A DNA stretch of 64,000 nucleotides from Brevundimonas sp. M20 (GTDB lineage: Bacteria > Pseudomonadota > Alphaproteobacteria > Caulobacterales > Caulobacteraceae). Below are positions 26,015-35,037 of this stretch, one piece after another. A program made the translations under genes and the position numbers. The notes under the pieces were generated by a model. That model was not told the DNA's origin and did not search any database. It saw only the letters and a program-made list of their open reading frames with translations. The stretch's first letter is position 1; each line of letters opens with the position of its first letter. The stretch is taken from the NCBI RefSeq assembly GCF_006547065.1, contig NZ_CP041243.1:1007001-1071000 (forward strand), given 5' to 3'.

Positions 26015-26740
26015 TCATGCGGCCACCTCCTCGTCAGGGACGGGCGGATTCTCCGCATCGTCGTTGTCAGCTTGCTGTTCGCGGATCTCGTTGAGCGAGA
26101 TCACGGTCGAAAGCGGAAGGATCGAGTCGCCGATCACCAGATACGGCGCGCCGTCGTACATCTCGACGCCAGTGACGCGGCCGCGGATCAGGGTCTGGCT
26201 GTCGACCTTGCCGCCGTTGGCGTTCGTGGCGGTGACCTTCAGCGTGTAGACGCCGCCGTTTTCGGCCGTGTCGCCGCCGGTCATCTTGCCGTCCCACGTG
26301 AAGTCGTGCACGCCGATGCCCTTCTCGGCGCCCTGGCCTTCCCAGACCACCTTGCCCGTGCCGTCCAGCACCTGCAGCTTCACGTCCGAGGCCGTGCCCC
26401 CCAGCTCGTAGGACCAGGTGGCCTTGCCGTCTTCCAGCGAGGTGGCGGACCAGGCGGCGGTCACCTGCTTGCCGATGTAGTTGGAGGCGTTGTCCAGTCC
26501 GCCCGCGGACTGGGCCGCCAGCAGACTGGTCAGCAGGTCGTTGGTAAGCAGTTGCTGCTCGACGCCGGCCATCTGGGTCAGCTGGGCGGTGAACTCGTTG
26601 GAGTCGACCGGTGACAGCGGGTCCTGATTGCGCAGCTGTGTGGTCAGCAGGGTCAGGAAGGTCTCGAAGTTCGAGGCCAGCGTCGCGCCGCCGCTGTTGA
26701 TCCGGCCCGCGGCGTTCGAGGTGGTGACGGCATCAACCAT
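26015..26740 (-). CDS. flgD: Flagellar hook cap/assembly protein FlgD
   Basis: 241 aa. The N-terminal FETFLTLLTTQLRNQDPLSP and EFTAQLTQMAGVEQQL motifs are typical of FlgD; the rest is the tudor/FnIII-like hook-cap part with the WEGQGAEKGIGVHDFTWDGK block. It caps the growing hook and is needed for FlgE polymerisation. The ATG is 3 nt after the fliK stop. The C-terminal acidic tail (ENPPVPDEEV) is variable. Confidence 0.95.
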   Translation of the reverse strand: MVDAVTTSNAAGRINSGGATLASNFETFLTLLTTQLRNQDPLSPVDSNEFTAQLTQMAGVEQQLLTNDLLTSLLAAQSAGGLDNASNYIGKQVTAAWSATSLEDGKATWSYELGGTASDVKLQVLDGTGKVVWEGQGAEKGIGVHDFTWDGKMTGGDTAENGGVYTLKVTATNANGGKVDSQTLIRGRVTGVEMYDGAPYLVIGDSILPLSTVISLNEIREQQADNDDAENPPVPDEEVAA

Positions 26741-26743
26741 CGA

Positions 26744-28747
26744 TCAGACCTTCATATCCACGCCCGTGGGCGCGAGGGACAGCGACTGCCAGCGGGGAGG
26801 CTGGGCGACGATGTCGGCTTCGGTGTTCAGGCGCGAGGCGGCGGAGAAGGCGCGGGATTGGCTCCCGTCCTGGCCCTGTCGGCTGTCCTGTCCGCGATCA
26901 AAGGCGCTGGAGCCGCTGTCGCGCTGGGTGAACTCAAGGGCGTCATCCGACAGCTGGAAGCCCTGCTGCTCCAGCTGACGGCGCAGCTCGTCGACACGGC
27001 CCTTCAGGTCGGTCGCGGCGGCGGGGTTATCGAAGGCCAGACGGGCGGCCAGACGGCCTTCGGCGTCGATCTCCAGCTTCACGTCCACGCGGCCCAGCTC
27101 GTCCGGGGTCAGGGACATCTCGAAGCGGGTCGAGCGACCTTCCAGCTTTTTCAGGATCTGGGCGGCGATCTGGGCGGTGGCGTCGATCGCGGCGCGCGAC
27201 AGGGTCGAACCCAGCGCCTCGCGGGTGGTGTGGGCGGTCTGGGCCGACGGCGGCGCTTCCGGGCTGGCCGCATCGACCGGCGCGTCGGAGACGGCGGCCT
27301 CGTCGGAGGCGTCGGCGCTCACGGCGGTCTCAATCGCGGATGCGGCGGGCGCAGCGACGGTGTTCACGGCGGGAGCCTGGGCCAGGGTGGTCGGGGCCTG
27401 CGGCGTCGTCGTCACCGGGGTCGAGGGGGCGCCGGTGTCCACGGCGGCGTTGGTCTCGAGCGTCCGCGACGCGCGATCCGCCAGGGCGCGCAGGTTCGGC
27501 GCCTCAACCGGGCGCGACGTATCGGCGGCCTTGCCTTCGGCTTCCGGGACCGACGGCAGGACGACGTCGGTCAGATCCGGCGTCTCAGCGGTCTCGAGCG
27601 TTTCAGCGGTTCCGATGGAGGCGGTGGCGTCATCCTCGAGCGGCGCGCCCGTGGGGACGGCGGCGGAGACCGGCGGCTGCACCAGCGGCCGGGCGGTTGT
27701 CTTGTCCAGGACCACCGGCGCCGGCGGCAGGGTCTCCGGCGTCGGAGCCACAGGATCGGCTTCCAATCCGCCTTCGGTCAGCGAGCGGGCGACCTCGATC
27801 ATGGCGCTGTCGTCCCGGCGGCCGTAGGCCAGGCCGCCGACAGACCGCCGTTGCGGGGTGGCGAAGACGGCGTTCACGGTCTCGGGCGGTTGCGTCAGCG
27901 GTTGAGCCACTGCGCCCTTGAGGTTCGGCTCGACGGGTTCGGTCGGGCGGATCTCAGGCGTTTCGGGCACGTCGGCCTTCACGTCGGGCCGGACCTGCGG
28001 GCCGGTGTCGACGGTCGTGGAGGTCTTGCTCTTTTCGACAGGCAGGGGCGTGGTGGCGACCGGCGCGATGGGCTGAGCCGGGGTCTGGGCCTGCGCAGGT
28101 GTCGGTTGGGCTGCGGGGACGGTTTCGACGACCGTCTCAACCGTCGAGGTCGGAGCCGTGACGACGGGGGCGACCGGTTCCGACGGCGCAGCGGCGGCCG
28201 GGATCGCTTCCGGAGCGGCAGCGATCGGTGTCGGGGCGGAGGTCTCGCCAGTCACGGCCGGTTCCGCCGCCGAAACGACAGGCGCCGAGACAACCGGGGG
28301 CGTAATGACCGGCGCGATGACCGGGGTGTTCGGGGCGGCCGCGTCAGCGGTCGGCTGAACAGGCTCGGCGTCCACAGGCGCCGGCGCGATGTCGGTATCG
28401 GCGACTGTCGCGACGGCGGGGGTGGGGGCGGGCGTGGCGGCGGCATCGCCACTCTCGCCGTCGACCAGGGGCGCCGAAGCCTCGTCCGCAACAACCGACA
28501 GATCCGCGCCGCTCATCAGAAGGAGCGACCGCAGGGCGGGGCTCGGGGTGGTGAGCGCCAGGCCGGTCTGGATCAGCGACGCGGCGCCGCTCGAGAGCAG
28601 GCCCTTCCCGGCGTCGCCCGTCGCGCCGGCGCCCAGCATCGAAGCCAGCAGGCCCTCGAACGCCGACGCGTCAGCCGTCGCCGACCCTTGCGAGGTCGTC
28701 GGTGCGGAAGGCGCGATCAGTGACAGCAGTGCTGATGCGGTCGACAT
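26744..28747 (-). CDS. fliK: Flagellar hook-length control protein FliK
   Basis: 667 aa. A long Ala/Pro/Thr/Val-rich low-complexity region (about residues 50-520) precedes the conserved C-terminal domain RFEMSLTPDELGRVDVKLEI and RRQLEQQGFQLSD, the FliK substrate-specificity-switch domain. Family role: molecular ruler that stops hook growth and switches export to filament-type substrates. The ATG lies about 72 nt after a sigma-54 promoter. The composition makes the central region prone to indels between strains. Confidence 0.93.
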   Translation of the reverse strand: MSTASALLSLIAPSAPTTSQGSATADASAFEGLLASMLGAGATGDAGKGLLSSGAASLIQTGLALTTPSPALRSLLLMSGADLSVVADEASAPLVDGESGDAAATPAPTPAVATVADTDIAPAPVDAEPVQPTADAAAPNTPVIAPVITPPVVSAPVVSAAEPAVTGETSAPTPIAAAPEAIPAAAAPSEPVAPVVTAPTSTVETVVETVPAAQPTPAQAQTPAQPIAPVATTPLPVEKSKTSTTVDTGPQVRPDVKADVPETPEIRPTEPVEPNLKGAVAQPLTQPPETVNAVFATPQRRSVGGLAYGRRDDSAMIEVARSLTEGGLEADPVAPTPETLPPAPVVLDKTTARPLVQPPVSAAVPTGAPLEDDATASIGTAETLETAETPDLTDVVLPSVPEAEGKAADTSRPVEAPNLRALADRASRTLETNAAVDTGAPSTPVTTTPQAPTTLAQAPAVNTVAAPAASAIETAVSADASDEAAVSDAPVDAASPEAPPSAQTAHTTREALGSTLSRAAIDATAQIAAQILKKLEGRSTRFEMSLTPDELGRVDVKLEIDAEGRLAARLAFDNPAAATDLKGRVDELRRQLEQQGFQLSDDALEFTQRDSGSSAFDRGQDSRQGQDGSQSRAFSAASRLNTEADIVAQPPRWQSLSLAPTGVDMKV

Positions 28748-28818
28748 GGGGTCCGTGGCGGATTTCGCCGGGGCGGGTGACGGGGGCGCCTGCTGCGCCG
28801 GACATTCGAAAGCCGCGG

Positions 28819-28834
28819 CGCAAGTCGCGGGCCA
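28819..28834 (-). promoter_or_regulatory. Sigma-54 promoter for fliK-flgD-flgE
   Basis: Minus strand TGGCCCGCGACTTGCG: GG and GC are spaced by 10 nt, as in TGGCACG-N4-TTGC with one change (A to C). Predicted transcription start is about 60 nt upstream of the fliK ATG. Confidence 0.75.
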
Positions 28835-28980
28835 CTCGTGAAAACCGCCTCAAACCCCTGATTTTGCTGGGTTGAGGGGCTGTGCCTTCGCCGGTCAGGC
28901 TCTGCCCTGACGGTCCAAACTTGCCGCGTGCCGACGAATCTTGCCCGGCGCCGTTGACCGCCCGGCCATGTCCCGGCGTT

Positions 28981-28996
28981 TGGCCCGCCGTTTGCG
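28981..28996 (+). promoter_or_regulatory. Sigma-54 promoter for flgK-flgL
   Basis: Plus strand TGGCCCGCCGTTTGCG: GG-N10-GC spacing, with the same single A-to-C change as the divergent promoter. Predicted start is near 29007, giving a leader of about 130 nt before flgK. Confidence 0.75.
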
Positions 28997-29140
28997 CCCC
29001 TTGCCGGTCATGACACAGGCGCGAAACGCGATCTTGCGTGAAATCAAGGACTTGCCCGGCGGGCTTGAACGGCCTGCCGGGCAAAAAGCGCGTGGCGGCT
29101 GGCAGACCTTGCCGGGCGCCCGTTCGATGGAGGTCCGCGC

Positions 29141-31258
29141 ATGTCGGTGACCAGCATCCTGAACAACGCCAATACCGGCCTGATCGCGGCGCAGACTCAA
29201 TTGCGCGTCGTCTCGGACAACGTCGCGAACGTCAACACGCCCGGCTATGTCCGCAAGGTCGCCGATCAGGTGTCGCTGTCCAGCCAGGGTGTCGGCAGCG
29301 GCGTTGAAGTCACGCGCATCCGGCTGGCCACCGACCGCTTTCTTCAGGCCGCCAGCTTCAACGCCGGCGCCGAGGCGGCCCGTCAGGGCGTGAAGTACGA
29401 GCTGTATGATCGCATCCAGTCGCTGTTCGGCGATCCGGGCGGCACGACCGGTTTCTTCTCGCAGGTGGACGGCGTCTTCTCCGCCTTCGCCTCCAGCGCC
29501 GAGGACCCGACGTCCTCGCCCCGTCGTCAGGACGCCCTGTTCAAGACACAGGCGCTGTTCGACGAAGCCGCGCGGATCGCCACCCAGATTCAGGCTGTGC
29601 GCGAGGACGCCGACGGGCGCATCCAGAGCGCGGTTGAAAAGGCCAACGACCTGCTGGGCCAGATCGAGGCTCTGAACGTCGAGATTTCGCGGGCCAAGGT
29701 CGTCAACGCCGATGCCTCCGGAGCCGAGACGGCGCAGGCGGCTCTGGTCAGTCAGCTGGCCGAGCTGATGGACATCAAGGTCACGGCGCGCAGCATCGGC
29801 GGCATCTCGATCCGCACCGGCAACGGCGCCTCGCTGGCGGGGGAGGGCGCGGCGACGCTGTCCTACCAACGCGCGGGCACGGTGACCGGCCAGACCGCCT
29901 TCAACGACATCTGGATCAATGAGCCGGGCGGCTCGAAAATGTCGCTGCTCGACAGCGTAAACTCGGGCGAGATCAAGGGGCTGGTCGAGCTGCGCGATGT
30001 CGAGGCGCCCGCCGCCTCCGCCCGTCTGGCGGAACTGATCACCCATGTCGCCGACGAGCTGAACCGCGCCCACAACGCCAACGCCTCGGTGCCGGCGCCG
30101 AACCGGTTGGACGGTCGCAATGTCGGACAGTCGCTCGAGAGCGCCATAGCGGGCTTCACCGGCCAGACCACCATCGCGGTGACCAACAGCGCGGGCGTAA
30201 TCCAGCAGCGGGTCGACATCGTCTTCAGCGGCGCGACGATGACGGTGAACGGCGTCGCCGCCGACCCGACCACCTTCCTGGCGACGCTGAACACCCAGCT
30301 GGGCGGGGCGGCCACGGCGCAGTTCGTGGATGGCAAGCTGTCGATCGTGGCAAGCAACAGCGCCAACGGCATCGCCATCGCCGATGACGCGACGACACCG
30401 TCGAACAAGGCGGGGCGCGGCTTCTCCCACTACTTCGGCCTGAACGACCTGATCTCGACGGATCGTCCGGCGCTGTATGACACCGGCCTGACCCTGGCCT
30501 CGCCGCACGGCTTCACCGCCGGCGAGACCATGACGTTCCGCTTCAGCAGCGAGACCGGCTCGCGGATCCGGGACATCGAGGTGGCGGTGCCGCCGGGCGG
30601 GACGGTGGGCGATCTGCTGAACGCCCTGAACAGTCCATCGACCGGGGTAGGAGCCTACGGCGCCTTCTCGCTGGCCGCGGACGGTTCGCTGAGCTTCAGC
30701 GCCTTCAACAGCTCCGCGCCGAAGATGACGGTGTTGAACGACAACACGGTCCAGATCCCGTCCGGCGTGTCCGCCAGCGAGATGTTCGGTATCGGCGCCG
30801 GGGTTCGCGCCTCGCGGGCGGACGGCTTCTCGCTGCGAACGGACATCCGTCAGAACCCGTCGAAGCTGGCGCTGGCCCAACTGAACCTTGCCGCCGCGGC
30901 AGGCACGCCGGCGCTCAGTTCCGGTGACGGTCGCGGCGCCCTGCTGCTGGCGGACGCCGGTGAGCGCAGCGCCAATTTTCAGGCTGCGGGCGGTTCGTCC
31001 GGCGGCTCCATTTCGGTCTCGCGCTACGCGTCCGAACTGGCCGGCGAGATCGGCGGCAAGGCGACGGCGGCGAAGAATACCAAGGAATCCTCCGCCGCGC
31101 TCTACAGCGAGGCGACCGCCCGCCGCAGCGCCTATGAGGGCGTCAATCTGGATGAGGAGCTGGTGCTGATGACCACCTACCAGCAGGCCTTCAACGCCTC
31201 GGCCCGCCTCATTCAGGCGGCCAGGGATATGTACGATACGCTTCTGGGGATGGTCTGA
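29141..31258 (+). CDS. flgK: Flagellar hook-associated protein 1, FlgK
   Basis: 705 aa. N-terminal SILNNANTGLIAAQTQLRVV and SDNVANVNTPGYVRKVADQV, and the C-terminal LVLMTTYQQAFNASARLIQA, are the flagellar axial motifs of HAP1. GGAGG lies 8 nt before the ATG. The protein forms the junction between hook and filament. Its stop overlaps the flgL ATG by 1 nt (TGATG). It is longer than enteric FlgK because of a larger central region, as is usual in this order. Confidence 0.95.
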   Translation: MSVTSILNNANTGLIAAQTQLRVVSDNVANVNTPGYVRKVADQVSLSSQGVGSGVEVTRIRLATDRFLQAASFNAGAEAARQGVKYELYDRIQSLFGDPGGTTGFFSQVDGVFSAFASSAEDPTSSPRRQDALFKTQALFDEAARIATQIQAVREDADGRIQSAVEKANDLLGQIEALNVEISRAKVVNADASGAETAQAALVSQLAELMDIKVTARSIGGISIRTGNGASLAGEGAATLSYQRAGTVTGQTAFNDIWINEPGGSKMSLLDSVNSGEIKGLVELRDVEAPAASARLAELITHVADELNRAHNANASVPAPNRLDGRNVGQSLESAIAGFTGQTTIAVTNSAGVIQQRVDIVFSGATMTVNGVAADPTTFLATLNTQLGGAATAQFVDGKLSIVASNSANGIAIADDATTPSNKAGRGFSHYFGLNDLISTDRPALYDTGLTLASPHGFTAGETMTFRFSSETGSRIRDIEVAVPPGGTVGDLLNALNSPSTGVGAYGAFSLAADGSLSFSAFNSSAPKMTVLNDNTVQIPSGVSASEMFGIGAGVRASRADGFSLRTDIRQNPSKLALAQLNLAAAAGTPALSSGDGRGALLLADAGERSANFQAAGGSSGGSISVSRYASELAGEIGGKATAAKNTKESSAALYSEATARRSAYEGVNLDEELVLMTTYQQAFNASARLIQAARDMYDTLLGMV

Positions 31259-32184
31259 TGAACCGCGTCGCGACCTTCGGTAACTACCAGTCGGCCCTGC
31301 TCGACCTCATGTCCGCCCAGACCCGGGCGGCGGAGGCGCAGGAACGGGTATCCACCCAGAAGAACGCCACCGACCTGACCGGCTTCGGCCGCCAGTCCGA
31401 GACCCTGACCGCCCTGAAGGGCGCGCAGAGCCGGCTGCAGGGCTTTCTGGATACGTCCGATGCGGTCACCGCGCGGCTGACCACCCAGGATCTGGCGCTG
31501 ACCCAGATCAGCGACGGGGTCGAGGCCGCGCGCGCGACCATCGGCAACGCCTTGGCCTCGGACTCGGCGACCTCGCTGATGCTGGAGCTGGAAGGCCAGT
31601 TCCAGACCATCCGCGGCGGCCTGAATATGCGCCATCAGGGCGGCTATCTGTTCGCGGGCACGCAGGTGAACACCCAGCCGGTGGACGTCACCAACCTGAC
31701 TGAACTGGCCGCGGCGCCCAGCGTCGCCTCCATCTTCAACAACGACAGCCTGAAGACGGCCAGCCGCGTCGCCGAGGGTACGACGCTGGAGACGGGCTTC
31801 CTCGCCAATGACGTCGGTACGGATGTGATGGAGGTCCTGCGGGACATCCAGAACTACAGCACGGGCCCCAACGGTCCCCTGACCGGCAAGCTGAACGAGA
31901 CGCAGAAGGCCTTTCTGGCGGCCCAGCTGACCCGGCTGGAAACGGCGGGGCAGGGGGTGATCGACAAGGGCGCCACGACCGGCTCGCTGGCCAATCAGGT
32001 CGAGAACATCACCAAGGGGCACAAGGCCCAGATCGAGTCATTGTCGGAGCTGGTCTCGAACCGCACCGACGCGGACATGGCCAAGGCGGTGACGGACCTT
32101 CAGCTGTCCCAGATCGCCATCGAGGCCTCGGCGCAGGTGATCAACCAGCTCAGACAGGTCTCGCTGCTCAACTTCCTGAGTTAA
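31258..32184 (+). CDS. flgL: Flagellar hook-associated protein 3, FlgL
   Basis: 308 aa flagellin-like protein. N-terminal RVATFGNYQSALLDLMSAQT and RVSTQKNATDLTGFGRQSET, and the C-terminal QLSQIAIEASAQVINQLRQV, are characteristic of FlgL, the second hook-filament junction protein. It is translationally coupled to flgK. No terminator was recognised before the next gene 64 nt downstream, which has its own SOS box. Confidence 0.93.
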   Translation: MNRVATFGNYQSALLDLMSAQTRAAEAQERVSTQKNATDLTGFGRQSETLTALKGAQSRLQGFLDTSDAVTARLTTQDLALTQISDGVEAARATIGNALASDSATSLMLELEGQFQTIRGGLNMRHQGGYLFAGTQVNTQPVDVTNLTELAAAPSVASIFNNDSLKTASRVAEGTTLETGFLANDVGTDVMEVLRDIQNYSTGPNGPLTGKLNETQKAFLAAQLTRLETAGQGVIDKGATTGSLANQVENITKGHKAQIESLSELVSNRTDADMAKAVTDLQLSQIAIEASAQVINQLRQVSLLNFLS

Positions 32185-32231
32185 ATCCGGAAAATCAGCA
32201 ACGGCCACGCTGGACAGGCATTCTCGCTATG

Positions 32232-32246
32232 GAACATAGTGAGAAC
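32232..32246 (+). promoter_or_regulatory. LexA (SOS) box
   Basis: GAAC-ATAGTGA-GAAC is a full match to the alphaproteobacterial LexA direct repeat GTTC-N7-GTTC read on this strand. It ends 2 nt before the ATG of the radical SAM gene and lies in a longer imperfect palindrome (32221-32245). Confidence 0.8.
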
Positions 32247-32248
32247 AA

Positions 32249-33490
32249 ATGGCGCAACTCGATCTCCGGCAAAAGCTCTCGGTCCTCGCTGACGCGGCCA
32301 AGTATGACGCCAGTTGCGCGTCGTCCGGGACGTCGAAGCGGGACTCGTCGGACAGCAAGGGGCTGGGCTCGACCGAAGGCATGGGCATCTGCCACGCCTA
32401 CACACCGGACGGCCGATGCGTTTCCCTGCTGAAGATCCTGCTGACCAACTTCTGCATCTACGACTGCGCCTACTGCATCAATCGGGCGAGTTCGAATGTG
32501 CCTAGGGCGCGGTTCAATGTGCAGGAGGTCGTGGACCTGACGCTGAACTTCTATCGCCGGAACTACATCGAGGGCCTGTTCCTGTCGTCGGGGATCATCC
32601 GGTCCGGCGACTATACGATGGAGCAGCTGGTCCTGGTGGCGAAGACGCTGAGGGAGGTGCACGGCTTTCGCGGCTACATCCATCTGAAGCTGATCCCGGA
32701 GGCGGACCCGAAGCTGGTGGAGATGGCGGGGCTTTATGCTGATCGGCTGTCGGCCAATATCGAACTGCCGCGCGACGAGGCCTTGCAACGACTGGCCCCG
32801 CAGAAGGACGTCGGAGTCATCAAGAAGGCGATGGGGCAGGTGCGTCTGGGCGTCGAAGCCGCGAAGCCGGAGAAGCGCGACCGGATCAAGCCGCCGAAAT
32901 TCGCGCCGGCGGGCCAGTCGACCCAGTTGATCGTCGGCGCGGACGGCGCTCCGGACACGGAGATCATCGACCGTTCGGCCTCGCTGTACGGCGGCTATGG
33001 CCTGCGCCGGGTCTATTATTCCGCCTTCAGCCCGATCCCTGACGCCTCGTCCAGCCTGCCGCTGCAAAAGCCGCCGTTGATGCGCGAGCATCGGCTGTAT
33101 CAGGCGGACTGGCTGATGCGGTTTTACGGCTTCAGTCCGCCCGAGATCGGCGAGGCGACGGTCGGCGGCATGCTTGATCTGGCCATCGACCCCAAGCTGG
33201 CCTGGGCGCTGAACCGCCGGGAGCATTTCCCGGTCGATGTGAACACGGCCTCGCGCGAGATGCTGTTGCGCGTGCCCGGGTTGGGGGTGAAGTCGGTGGA
33301 CCGGATGATTTCTGTTCGCCGCTATCGCACCCTGCGGCTGGAGGACATCGCCCGTCTGTGCCGGGGGATCGACAAGGTGCGGCCCTTCATCAGCGCGCTG
33401 GACTGGACGCCGGGCGGATTGACGGATGCGGCGGACCTTCGGGCCCGCATCTCGCCGGACCCGGCGCCGAAACAGCTGAGCCTGTTCTGA
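32249..33490 (+). CDS. Putative DNA modification/repair radical SAM protein
   Basis: 413 aa. CIYDCAYC gives the CX3CX2C cluster at Cys69/73/76, preceded by KYDASCASSGTSKR and GICHAYTPDGRC. The C-terminal helix-hairpin-helix segment NTASREMLLRVPGLGVKSVD (about residues 333-352) suggests DNA binding. The family is known from genomics as the partner of UdgX-DUF4130 proteins, and its reaction is not established. Here it overlaps the udgX start by 1 nt and has a LexA box at its start, so both genes should be induced by DNA damage. Confidence 0.88.
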   Translation: MAQLDLRQKLSVLADAAKYDASCASSGTSKRDSSDSKGLGSTEGMGICHAYTPDGRCVSLLKILLTNFCIYDCAYCINRASSNVPRARFNVQEVVDLTLNFYRRNYIEGLFLSSGIIRSGDYTMEQLVLVAKTLREVHGFRGYIHLKLIPEADPKLVEMAGLYADRLSANIELPRDEALQRLAPQKDVGVIKKAMGQVRLGVEAAKPEKRDRIKPPKFAPAGQSTQLIVGADGAPDTEIIDRSASLYGGYGLRRVYYSAFSPIPDASSSLPLQKPPLMREHRLYQADWLMRFYGFSPPEIGEATVGGMLDLAIDPKLAWALNRREHFPVDVNTASREMLLRVPGLGVKSVDRMISVRRYRTLRLEDIARLCRGIDKVRPFISALDWTPGGLTDAADLRARISPDPAPKQLSLF

Positions 33491-34920
33491 TGCGCGTCGC
33501 GACGCTGGACAGCGAGACTGACTTCGATGGTTGGCGCAAGGCGGCGCGGGCGTTCCGGTCGGCGGGCGTGCGGCCGGGTGAGGCCGCGTTTCGGGTCGGG
33601 CGTGACGACGGCGGGCTGTTTGACGAGCTGGAGCCGCAGGATGGAGGGCAGGGCGCGCAGTTTCCGGTCCCTCGCGCCTTCGTCGAACTGGCGCAGGCGG
33701 TGATCCTGCATCGGTCCGAGGACCGGTTCGATCTGCTCTATCGCCTCCTGTGGCGGCTGGAGCGGGAGCCGGACCTGATCAGGGTGGTCTCTGACCGCGA
33801 CGTCGCCGACGCCTTTGAAAGAGCGAAGAACGTCAGCCGGGCCAGCCACAAGATGAAGGCCTTTGTCCGCTTCCGGTTGGCGGAAGAGGAGGGGGATGAG
33901 CACTGGATCAGCTGGTTCGAGCCCGCGCATCGGGTGCTGGAGCGGACGGCGCCTTTCTTCGCCCGCCGGTTCACCACGATGCGCTGGTCAATCCTGACAC
34001 CCGACGGGCAGGCGCACTGGGATACGCGGCACATGACCTTCGGTCCGCCCGCCACGCGCGACATGGCGCCCGCCGAGGATGAAATCGAGGACTTCTGGAA
34101 GACCTATTACGCCTCGACCTTCAATCCTGCCCGGCTCAAGACGAAGACCATGCAGGGCGAGATGCCCAAGCGATACTGGGCCAACCTGCCCGAGGCGGCG
34201 CTGATCCCGGACCTGATCGCATCCGCGGCGGCGCGGGAGGCGGCGATGGTGGCCGCGCCTGCACCCGAACCCAACCCGCGTCTGGCCAAGACCTTGTCGC
34301 GCCTGAACCGGGATCGGGCGTTCGAGGAAGGTTTTACGCCGTCCAGTCTGGAGGAGCTGGGGCAGGCGGTGCAGGCCTGCCGTCGTTGCCCGTTGTGGCG
34401 CGATGCGACGCAGGGCGTGTGCGGGCAGGGGGCGAGGCCGGCGCGGCTGATGATCGTCGGCGAGCAGCCCGGCGATCAGGAGGATCTGGCGGGCAAACCC
34501 TTCGTCGGCCCGGCTGGGCAGGTCCTGGACGCGGCGCTGGCCGAGGCGGGGATCGACCGCGACGACGCCTTCGTCACCAACGCCGTTCGCCACTTCAAGC
34601 ATACGCCGCGCGGCAAGCGGCGCATTCACCAGACCCCGACGACCAGCGAGATCACCGCCTGCCGCTGGTGGCTGGACGCGGAGCGGTCGCTGGTGAAGCC
34701 GAAGGTGATCCTGATGCTGGGCGGGACGGCCGCGCAGGGCGTGATGGGCCGCAAGCCGGAGGTGATGAAGGCGCGGGGGCGGGCGATCCCGCTGCCCGAC
34801 GCGACGGCCTTGCTGACTGTTCATCCTTCGTATCTGCTGCGTCTTCCGGATCGCGAGGCGGCGGCGGTGGCGCGAGAGCGCTTCGTCGCGGACCTGAAGA
34901 TGGTCCAACGACTGCTTTGA
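33490..34920 (+). CDS. udgX: DUF4130-UdgX uracil-DNA glycosylase fusion
   Basis: 476 aa. The N-terminal DUF4130 domain (about residues 1-250; RASHKMKAFVRFR, FEPAHRVLERTAPFFARRF) is fused to a family-4-like UDG (about 285-476). The UDG part has CRRCPLW at residues 297-303 and GEQPGDQED for the active site. Its R-loop reads KRRIHQ, with His at about 380, the UdgX hallmark residue that forms a covalent bond to the abasic sugar. HPSYLLR is the C-terminal motif. The ATG at 33490 overlaps the radical SAM stop; upstream in-frame sequence is a chance extension. SOS control is likely. Confidence 0.92.
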   Translation: MRVATLDSETDFDGWRKAARAFRSAGVRPGEAAFRVGRDDGGLFDELEPQDGGQGAQFPVPRAFVELAQAVILHRSEDRFDLLYRLLWRLEREPDLIRVVSDRDVADAFERAKNVSRASHKMKAFVRFRLAEEEGDEHWISWFEPAHRVLERTAPFFARRFTTMRWSILTPDGQAHWDTRHMTFGPPATRDMAPAEDEIEDFWKTYYASTFNPARLKTKTMQGEMPKRYWANLPEAALIPDLIASAAAREAAMVAAPAPEPNPRLAKTLSRLNRDRAFEEGFTPSSLEELGQAVQACRRCPLWRDATQGVCGQGARPARLMIVGEQPGDQEDLAGKPFVGPAGQVLDAALAEAGIDRDDAFVTNAVRHFKHTPRGKRRIHQTPTTSEITACRWWLDAERSLVKPKVILMLGGTAAQGVMGRKPEVMKARGRAIPLPDATALLTVHPSYLLRLPDREAAAVARERFVADLKMVQRLL

Positions 34921-35037
34921 AGCGTAAACGTTTGAAACCGTGGCTGAACGAATACGGCTGCGTTGCGTTGTGATATGTAGAGCAGCTTTGCCGTGGACGG
35001 CGATAGGCATCCGGGACGGGGCGTTTTAGGTAGGGGC

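Larger units (their letters stand above)
28748..29140. other. Divergent fliK/flgK control region
   Basis: 393 nt with no gene. Two sigma-54-type promoters face outward, and at least six TTGCC(C/G)GGC-like motifs occur, at about 28921, 28941, 29001, 29052, 29075 and 29109. They resemble FlbD-binding ftr elements of Caulobacter. Confidence 0.7.

Noticed and set aside
29095..29115. TGGCAGACCTTGCC as a second sigma-54 promoter for flgK
   Set aside because: GG and GC are 8 rather than 10 nt apart, which does not fit sigma-54 spacing; TGGCCCGCCGTTTGCG at 28981 does.
34928..34945. AAACGTTT palindrome upstream of the Mla operon as a regulator site
   Set aside because: Short palindrome without context or a known regulator nearby; not distinguishable from chance.
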